A stretch of 6,678 nt of DNA from Acidiferrobacterales bacterium (GTDB lineage: Bacteria > Pseudomonadota > Gammaproteobacteria > Acidiferrobacterales > Sulfurifustaceae): contig CAKKQL010000135.1 in assembly GCA_919902095.1 (NCBI GenBank), positions 1 through 6,678 of the forward strand, given 5' to 3'. The translations under genes were made by a program, and so were the position numbers. Below the pieces are notes generated by a model. The model saw only the letters and a list, made by a program, of their open reading frames with translations, did not search any database and was not told where the DNA came from. Of this stretch, positions 1 through 4,317 are shown one piece after another. Numbering within the stretch: position 1 is the first letter of the stretch; every line of letters starts with the position of its first letter.

Positions 1-182
1 CTGGCTGTTACCAGCACGACCAGTGCAGCGGCAAATGCTGCGCCACCTGCGCCCAATGTTTCACCGTCACGTTTGTTTTGCCGGTCGCTTCAGTTCGTAG
101 CCACGCCGTCCAGTCCCCTATCGTGCTGCGCCTCCACGATCGTCTCGTGGCGGCGGTGCACAACCGGCCTCCGGCCGCCTGA
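1..182 (+). CDS. C-terminal fragment of a Cys-rich small protein, probably periplasmic and copper-associated (5' end outside window)
   Basis: The frame with codons starting at position 3 is open from the window edge to a TGA at 180-182, giving 59 residues. Its first 19 visible residues hold six cysteines (spacing C-x5-C-x3-CC-x2-C-x2-C) plus one histidine. A short hydrophobic stretch (FTVTFVLPVAS) follows, and the tail ends RLHDRLVAAVHNRPPAA. From general knowledge, short secreted Cys/His-rich proteins of this shape, with a hydrophobic middle and an 'RPP' tail, often sit beside copA in proteobacterial copper clusters; I cannot name the family with certainty. A metal-binding role is inferred from the cysteine cluster and the neighbours. 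The other two + frames here lack such a pattern. The start codon and any signal peptide lie upstream of the window. It probably belongs to the same copper locus, but a GC hairpin and a 133-bp gap separate it from copA. Confidence 0.6.
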   Translation, partial: GCYQHDQCSGKCCATCAQCFTVTFVLPVASVRSHAVQSPIVLRLHDRLVAAVHNRPPAA

Positions 183-199
183 TCCCCTGTCACACTGAT

Positions 200-224
200 C
201 GGCCTCCGCCGCGTGCGGAGGCCG
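200..224 (+). terminator. GC-rich hairpin after the Cys-rich gene, possible terminator or attenuator
   Basis: GGCCTCCGC at 201-209 pairs perfectly with GCGGAGGCC at 215-223 around a 5-nt loop (CGCGT). C200 and G224 extend the stem to 10 bp. It starts 17 nt after the stop codon of the upstream gene, as expected for a transcription terminator. The following bases (GGTTGCGTTCGTG) have no real T-run, so it is not a textbook intrinsic terminator. It could also be a partial terminator or an RNA stability element between the small gene and copA. Confidence 0.45.
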
Positions 225-258
225 GGTTGCGTTCGTGCGCGACCCTGACTTTTGATAT

Positions 259-285
259 TTGACTCGCGCAGCCCGTGGGCTCGCG
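259..285 (+). promoter_or_regulatory. Candidate copA control element: TTGACT hexamer followed by an imperfect dyad
   Basis: TTGACT at 259-264 matches five of six bases of the sigma-70 -35 consensus. Immediately downstream is an inverted repeat: CGCG(C)AGCCC at 265-274 against GGGCTCGCG at 277-285, 9 bp with one bulged C and a 2-nt centre. A dyad placed just after a -35 hexamer resembles the geometry of MerR-family (CueR-like) promoters, but no convincing -10 hexamer lies at 17-20 bp spacing. The dyad may instead fold in the copA leader RNA. TGACT also occurs at 246-250 and 289-293, so a repeat-type operator is another option. Assignment is tentative. Confidence 0.3.
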
Positions 286-300
286 GTCTGACTTAACTGA

Positions 301-306
301 AGAGGA
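301..306 (+). promoter_or_regulatory. Ribosome binding site of copA
   Basis: AGAGGA lies 9 nt upstream of the ATG at 316. This supports the chosen copA start, which also places a complete Tat signal at the N-terminus. Confidence 0.6.
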
Positions 307-315
307 CAAACCGAG

Positions 316-2154
316 ATGAAGCGCATTTACCCATCCAGCCTCGTCCTGCCGAACTTGCCGCGCCGGCGGTTCCTCCAGGGCCTGGCCGCGGGCGGCATCC
401 TGCTGGGGGCGTCACCCTGGCTCAAACCGGCCCGGGCCGGGCAGGCAGCCGGAACGGCTGTCGGCACGGCGCCCGTGCTTACCGGTACCGAGTTTGATCT
501 CACGATTGCGGAAACACCGGTCAATTTCACCGGCCGCCCGCGCCTGGCCACCACCATCAACGGCTCGCTGCCGGCCCCGACTTTGCGCTGGCGCGAGGGC
601 GACACGGTGACGTTGCGGGTCACGAACCGCCTGAAGGTGGACACCTCCATCCACTGGCACGGCATCCTGCTGCCGTACCAGATGGACGGCGTGCCCGGCA
701 TCAGTTTCAAGGGCATTGCCCCGGGCGAGACCTTTGTCTACCGCTTCAAGGTGCAGCAGACCGGCACCTACTGGTATCACTCCCATTCGGGCATGCAGGA
801 GCAGACCGGCATGTACGGCGCGATCATTATCGATCCGGCACGCGGCGCGACGATCAGTGCCGACCGCGACTACGTGGTGCAGCTGTCCGACTGGTCGGAC
901 GAGAACCCGCATCACATCCACGCCAAGCTCAAGATGCAGAGCGATTACTACAATTTCAATCAACCCACGGCGGGCGACTTCTTCCGTGACGTGGGCAGCG
1001 TGGGGCTGTCGGCCGCCCTCGACAAGCGCGAGATGTGGAACCAGATGCGCATGAGCCCGACCGATCTCGCCGACGTGTCCGGTTACACCTACACCTACCT
1101 GATGAACGGCACCGCGCCGGCGGATAACTGGACCGGGTTGTTCCGCCCGGGTGAACGGGTGCGGCTGCGCCTCATCAACAGCGGCGCGATGACGTTTTTC
1201 GATGTGCGCATCCCGGGACTCAAGATGACGGTCGTTCAGACCGATGGCCAGAACGTCGAACCGGTGACCGTGGACGAAATCCGCCTTGGCGTGGCCGAGA
1301 CTTACGACGTGATCGTGACACCGGGCGACGAGGCCTACACGATCTTCGCTCAAGCCATGGATCGCTCGGGTTATGCCCGCGGCACGCTCGCGCCGCGCGC
1401 CGGCATGGTCGCCGCCGTACCGACGCTCGACAAACCCGAACCGCTCACCATGGGCGACATGATGGGGACGATGGATCACGGCGCGCCCGGTGGTGCCGCC
1501 ATGGATCACAGTGCCCACGGCGGCATGGCCATGGACCACAGCGACGTACATGGACGTACAAGTGCCGCGGGAGGCAGGACGCCGGAAGTGGCCAAGCACG
1601 CCATGCCTGCGGTCGCGACGACTGGCGCGAGCACGCGCGTGCGCCACGCCAAAACCGAATACGGCCCGAGCACAGACATGCGTGTGGATACGCCGCGCAC
1701 CAACCTCGACGACCCCGGTATCGGCCTGCGCAACAACGGCCGGCGGGTGCTGACCTATGCCGACCTGCACACCGTCGGCGGGCCGCTCGACAAACGTGGG
1801 CCCGAGCGCGAGATCGAACTGCACCTTACCGGCAACATGGAACGTTATACCTGGTCGTTCGACGGGCTTGAATTCGGCAAGTCCACGCCGGTGCATTTTC
1901 GTCACAACGAGCGGGTGCGCGTGATCTTGCACAACGACACCATGATGACCCATCCGATGCATCTGCACGGGTTGTGGAGCGAGCTCGAAAGTCCCGACGG
2001 CACGTTTCAGGTGCGCAAGCACACGATCAATGTCCAGCCGGCGCAGCGCATCAGCTTCTTGGTCACCGCCGATGCCCTCGGGCGCTGGGCCTGGCATTGC
2101 CACCTGTTACTGCACATGGACTCGGGCATGTTCCGCGAGGTGGTGGTGGCATGA
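316..2154 (+). CDS. copA: CopA/PcoA-type copper resistance multicopper oxidase, Tat-exported
   Basis: This 612-residue protein is a periplasmic multicopper oxidase that by family knowledge oxidises Cu(I) to Cu(II) with O2 as acceptor. A Tat signal is visible: RRRFLQG at residues 16-22, a hydrophobic stretch, and a likely cut after ARA (41). The copper-ligand motifs are complete. HWHG (113-116) and WYHSHSG (153-159) lie in the first cupredoxin domain, with HPMHLHG (546-552) and HCHLLLHMDSGM (594-605) in the last. The type 1 ligands would be H546, C595, H600 and M605; the other eight histidines fit the trinuclear centre. A Met/His-rich segment (about 379-411) with three MDH-led decamers is typical of CopA and probably binds copper. 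Length matches the family (about 600). It has a good ribosome site and overlaps copB by 4 nt, implying translational coupling. Laccase-like relatives exist, but the CopB neighbour and Met-rich insert make CopA the firm choice. Confidence 0.96.
   Translation: MKRIYPSSLVLPNLPRRRFLQGLAAGGILLGASPWLKPARAGQAAGTAVGTAPVLTGTEFDLTIAETPVNFTGRPRLATTINGSLPAPTLRWREGDTVTLRVTNRLKVDTSIHWHGILLPYQMDGVPGISFKGIAPGETFVYRFKVQQTGTYWYHSHSGMQEQTGMYGAIIIDPARGATISADRDYVVQLSDWSDENPHHIHAKLKMQSDYYNFNQPTAGDFFRDVGSVGLSAALDKREMWNQMRMSPTDLADVSGYTYTYLMNGTAPADNWTGLFRPGERVRLRLINSGAMTFFDVRIPGLKMTVVQTDGQNVEPVTVDEIRLGVAETYDVIVTPGDEAYTIFAQAMDRSGYARGTLAPRAGMVAAVPTLDKPEPLTMGDMMGTMDHGAPGGAAMDHSAHGGMAMDHSDVHGRTSAAGGRTPEVAKHAMPAVATTGASTRVRHAKTEYGPSTDMRVDTPRTNLDDPGIGLRNNGRRVLTYADLHTVGGPLDKRGPEREIELHLTGNMERYTWSFDGLEFGKSTPVHFRHNERVRVILHNDTMMTHPMHLHGLWSELESPDGTFQVRKHTINVQPAQRISFLVTADALGRWAWHCHLLLHMDSGMFREVVVA
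1471..1560 (+). repeat. Three degenerate 30-bp units encoding MDH decamers in copA
   Basis: ATGGAYCAC recurs at 1471, 1501 and 1531, exactly 30 bp apart, encoding MDHGAPGGAA, MDHSAHGGMA and MDHSDVHGRT. Units 1 and 2 match at 21 of 30 bases; unit 3 keeps only the first half. The last unit contains GACGTACA twice, at 1543-1550 and 1553-1560. The regular period suggests growth of the copper-binding segment by tandem duplication. Confidence 0.75.
1552..1573 (+). repeat. 22-bp dispersed repeat, copy 1 (inside copA)
   Basis: GGACG-T-ACAAGTGCCGCGGGAG here matches positions 4149-4170 at 21 of 22 bases, including an exact run of 16 (1558-1573 and 4155-4170). In copA it encodes the linker just after the MDH repeats. 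The reading frame differs from that of the second copy, so shared protein function does not explain it. Confidence 0.6.
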
Positions 2155-3113
2155 ACGCGATTAGCCGGGTGATGGAGAACGTAGCGATGATTAACTCACG
2201 AGCAGGTCTGCTGATTGCCGTGTTGGCGTTCGGCGCACCGTCAGTGTGGGCGCAAGCGCCGGCGATGAAGCCGGATGTGGATCATAGTCAGATGGATCAC
2301 TCCAAAATGGGTCACGGCAATGCGCCACCGGAGGCAGCCGCCGGGAGCGGCGCCGGCAAAGACGCTGGCAGAATGGACCACGGGTCCATGCAGGGCGGCG
2401 ACCCGCCACCCGATGCCCGCGACCCGCACGCCTACTCGGGCGGCTACACTCTCGACCCGTCCCGGCCGTTGCGCATGGGGGACGAGCAGAGTTTCGCTTC
2501 ACTCATGGTGGACCGGTTCGAATCGGCGCGCACGCGCGACAGCAGCTTTACGACCTACGAGCTGCAGGGCTGGTTCGGACGCGACTACGACCGCGCGGTG
2601 CTCAAGGCCGAGGGCGAGGTGGATGGCGGCAAGCTCCACGACGCGCGCACCGAACTGCTCTGGGGTCATGCCGTGGCCGCGTACTGGGACACGCAACTCG
2701 GCGTGCGCTACGACAGCGGCCTCAAGCCCGACCGGCGCTGGCTGGCCTTCGGTATCCAGGGGCTGGCGCCGTACTGGTTCGAGATCGACGCCACCGCCTA
2801 TGTCGGCGAGAACGGGCGCACCGCGCTGCGCCTCGATGCCGAATACGAACTGCTGTTGACGCAGAAGCTGATCCTGCAACCACGCTTCGAGGCGAATTTT
2901 TATGGAAAAAGCGATACCCAGCGCGAACGCGGTTCGGGATTGTCCGATACCGCGCTCGGGCTGCGGTTGCGCTACGAAATCCGCCGCGAGTTTGCGCCCT
3001 ACATCGGCATCGAACGCAGCAACAAGTACGGCGGCAGCGCCGATTTCGCCCGCGCCGAGGGGCAGCGCACGTCGGAGTCGCGGGTGGTGGCGGGCTTACG
3101 CTTCTGGTTTTAA
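2151..3113 (+). CDS. copB: CopB/PcoB-type outer-membrane copper resistance protein
   Basis: From ATG 2151 the protein has 320 residues. It is the outer-membrane partner of CopA in copper resistance; its exact role (copper sequestration or export) is unsettled in the family. A Sec signal ends near VWA (32-34). A Met/His-rich segment (about 39-80, with DHSQMDHSKMGH and MDHGSM) follows, then a barrel of alternating beta strands from about 95 to the end. The last residue is phenylalanine (LRFWF), the usual signature of barrel insertion. Start choice: ATG 2151 overlaps the copA stop as ATGA and suits translational coupling. ATG 2187 is a real alternative (308 residues), with GGAG at 2174-2177 nine bases upstream and a tidier signal peptide, MINSRAGLLIAVLAFGAPS. 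Domain content matches CopB closely; only the exact start is in doubt. Confidence 0.93.
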   Translation: MNAISRVMENVAMINSRAGLLIAVLAFGAPSVWAQAPAMKPDVDHSQMDHSKMGHGNAPPEAAAGSGAGKDAGRMDHGSMQGGDPPPDARDPHAYSGGYTLDPSRPLRMGDEQSFASLMVDRFESARTRDSSFTTYELQGWFGRDYDRAVLKAEGEVDGGKLHDARTELLWGHAVAAYWDTQLGVRYDSGLKPDRRWLAFGIQGLAPYWFEIDATAYVGENGRTALRLDAEYELLLTQKLILQPRFEANFYGKSDTQRERGSGLSDTALGLRLRYEIRREFAPYIGIERSNKYGGSADFARAEGQRTSESRVVAGLRFWF

Positions 3114-3123
3114 AGAACGGAAC

Positions 3124-3129
3124 AAGGAG
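3124..3129 (+). promoter_or_regulatory. Ribosome binding site of the first cytochrome gene
   Basis: AAGGAG lies 9 nt before ATG 3139. It decides the start: the frame is open upstream into copB, but only this ATG gives a lipoprotein signal directly after a strong ribosome site. Confidence 0.75.
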
Positions 3130-3138
3130 AACGGAACA

Positions 3139-3621
3139 ATGAAATCAATTTATATATTTCCAATGGTGCTGTTGTTGGTCGCCTGCAGTGAGCCCCTGGT
3201 GACGGTAAAACCAGGTGGCACACCAGTGTCGGTTGCCCCGCTGGCGATCGCTCCGCACGGGCTCGACGCCAGGCTGGTCGCCCGTGGCGCCGAAATATAC
3301 AAGGCGAATTGCGTCGCCTGCCACGGCGCCAATGCTGAAGGCGCGCCGAATTGGAGCCAGAAGGGAGCGGACGGGAAATTTCCGCCGCCGCCGCTCGATG
3401 AAAAGGGCCACGGTTGGCACCATCCCAAGAGCGCGCTGGTGCTGACCATCAAGGAAGGCACGCTGAAACTCGGCGGCGGCATGCCGGCGTGGAAGGACAA
3501 ACTCAGCGATGCGGACATCGAGGCGGTCATCGCCTGGTTCCAGTCACGCTGGCCGGAAGAGGTTTATAAAAGCTGGGCGCTCATGGACGAGAAGGCGCGG
3601 CGGGGGTTGGTCCGGCACTAG
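3139..3621 (+). CDS. Monohaem cytochrome c lipoprotein of the copper operon (first of two)
   Basis: This 160-residue protein carries a lipoprotein signal, with a hydrophobic stretch ending LLVAC and Cys16 as the lipid-bearing residue. It should be membrane-anchored and face the periplasm. The haem motif is CVACH at 58-62, and Met115 in GGGMPAW is the likely sixth ligand, as in class I cytochromes c. A tail with WFQSRWPEEVYKSW (133-146) follows. The gene starts 25 nt after copB with a strong ribosome site, so it is almost certainly co-transcribed. By position it may carry electrons to or from copper chemistry in the periplasm, but no partner can be read from the sequence. The first codons are notably AT-rich (AAATCAATTTATATATTT) compared with the rest, consistent with an unstructured translation start. 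It is clearly paralogous to the next gene. Confidence 0.9.
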   Translation: MKSIYIFPMVLLLVACSEPLVTVKPGGTPVSVAPLAIAPHGLDARLVARGAEIYKANCVACHGANAEGAPNWSQKGADGKFPPPPLDEKGHGWHHPKSALVLTIKEGTLKLGGGMPAWKDKLSDADIEAVIAWFQSRWPEEVYKSWALMDEKARRGLVRH

Positions 3622-3702
3622 CAGCCCGGCGCCGCCCGGTTTCCATTTGTGGCACACCGGCATTATCATGGGCGCACCTCGGGTCAATACCGCAACGGGT
3701 GC

Positions 3703-4209
3703 ATGAAGCGCTCCAGTATCTGGATGACAGTGTTGGCGTTGCTCCTGGCCGGCTGCGGCCGCGAGGAGTCCGCGCCACCGCCCGCCAAGCCGATACTTCC
3801 CACTGACCGTCTGTCTTCCCTGGAAGGCATGATGCGCGGCGCGCGCGTCTACCAGGAGCAGTGTGGCCAGTGTCACGGGCCGGACGCGCAGGGCCATCCC
3901 GATTGGCAGAACCCGAAGGTGGCCGCGGCGCCGCCGTTGAACGGCAGCGGCAACGAGTGGAAGCGCACCAAGGCCGAGCTGGTGGAGATCATTCTGAACG
4001 GCGTGAAGCGTGACGGCGTGCCGGTCATGCCGTCGTGGAAAGGGCGGGTCAACGAGCAGGAAGTCGAGGACGTGATTACCTGGTTTCAGGCGCTGTGGCC
4101 GGCGGAGATTTACGAGAAGTGGCACAAGGCCAACGCCGCGACGATCAAGGACGCACAAGTGCCGCGGGAGCCGGGCAGTCGGGAGCGGGCCACGGCGCCC
4201 CGCAGCTGA
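3703..4209 (+). CDS. Monohaem cytochrome c lipoprotein (second of two, paralogue of the previous gene)
   Basis: The 168-residue product has a lipoprotein signal with lipobox LAGC (Cys18), a haem motif CGQCH at 54-58 and Met109 (PVMPSW) as probable axial ligand. Residues 108-140 align without gaps to 114-146 of the upstream cytochrome with 15 identities in 33 positions, including the WFQ and WP-x-E-x-Y tail. A tandem duplication followed by divergence is likely. This copy has an extra Arg/Pro-rich tail after residue 145, partly encoded by the 22-bp repeat shared with copA. The 81-bp gap before it is longer than elsewhere in the operon, and the ribosome site is weak (ACGGGTGC before the ATG). 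The frame is also open from a GTG at 3649, but only ATG 3703 yields a proper lipoprotein signal. Probably a membrane-tethered periplasmic electron carrier; its partner is unknown. Confidence 0.88.
   Translation: MKRSSIWMTVLALLLAGCGREESAPPPAKPILPTDRLSSLEGMMRGARVYQEQCGQCHGPDAQGHPDWQNPKVAAAPPLNGSGNEWKRTKAELVEIILNGVKRDGVPVMPSWKGRVNEQEVEDVITWFQALWPAEIYEKWHKANAATIKDAQVPREPGSRERATAPRS
4149..4170 (+). repeat. 22-bp dispersed repeat, copy 2 (3' end of second cytochrome gene)
   Basis: This matches 1552-1573 in copA at 21 of 22 bases, with a C for T at the sixth position. It encodes DAQVPRE in the extra C-terminal tail that the paralogous cytochrome lacks. Confidence 0.6.
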
Positions 4210-4233
4210 CAGACGCACCTACCGGAGTCGTAC

Positions 4234-4317
4234 ATGGGCATCGCCATCTGGATCATCATCATTTTAATCATTGCTGCGCTCATCAAGTATCTGCTGGGCG
4301 ACTCCGGCAAGAAGTAG
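4234..4317 (+). CDS. 27-residue single-span membrane protein at the end of the copper operon
   Basis: ATG 4234 to TAG 4317 encodes a 27-residue peptide, too short for usual gene callers. Residues 3-21 are a nearly pure hydrophobic helix (GIAIWIIIILIIAALI, then KYLL), followed by the charged tail GDSGKK. The positive end suggests the C-terminus lies in the cytoplasm. GGAG at 4224-4227 sits 6 nt before the ATG, a good ribosome site, and the gene begins 24 nt after the second cytochrome stop, so it fits the operon. Its 3' end overlaps the 3' end of the converging cyclase gene by 35 bp. I do not recognise the family. Such small membrane proteins often stabilise or tune a larger membrane complex; that is inference. 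The repeated ATC codons could be chance, but start, ribosome site and topology together favour a real gene. Confidence 0.6.
   Translation: MGIAIWIIIILIIAALIKYLLGDSGKK

Noticed and set aside
90..326. A 78-residue - strand open frame over the copA upstream region
   Set aside because: It overlaps the start of copA and the Cys-rich gene, lacks a ribosome site and has no recognisable features.
412..2103. A 563-residue open frame on the - strand across copA
   Set aside because: It mirrors a firmly identified multicopper oxidase. It is His/Arg/Val-rich in the way antisense frames of GC-rich genes are, and shows no domain or ribosome site. Long antisense frames are expected at this GC content.
1974..2150. 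An N-terminal extension of copB reading back into copA
   Set aside because: The extension is out-of-frame copA sequence. Starting there would bury the signal peptide; starts at 2151 or 2187 are far better.
3622..3642. GC-rich palindrome CGGCGCCG after the first cytochrome as a terminator
   Set aside because: The palindrome is short, with no loop space and no T-run, so it is not a credible terminator.
3640..3666. Possible internal promoter before the second cytochrome (TTTCCA and CATTAT)
   Set aside because: Each hexamer matches only four of six bases and the spacing is 15 bp. Too weak to claim, although the longer gap and weak ribosome site leave it open.
3544..4218. A 224-residue - strand open frame over the second cytochrome
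   Set aside because: It is antisense to a gene with clear haem and lipoprotein motifs. Its composition is Arg/Leu/Pro-rich and no family features are seen.
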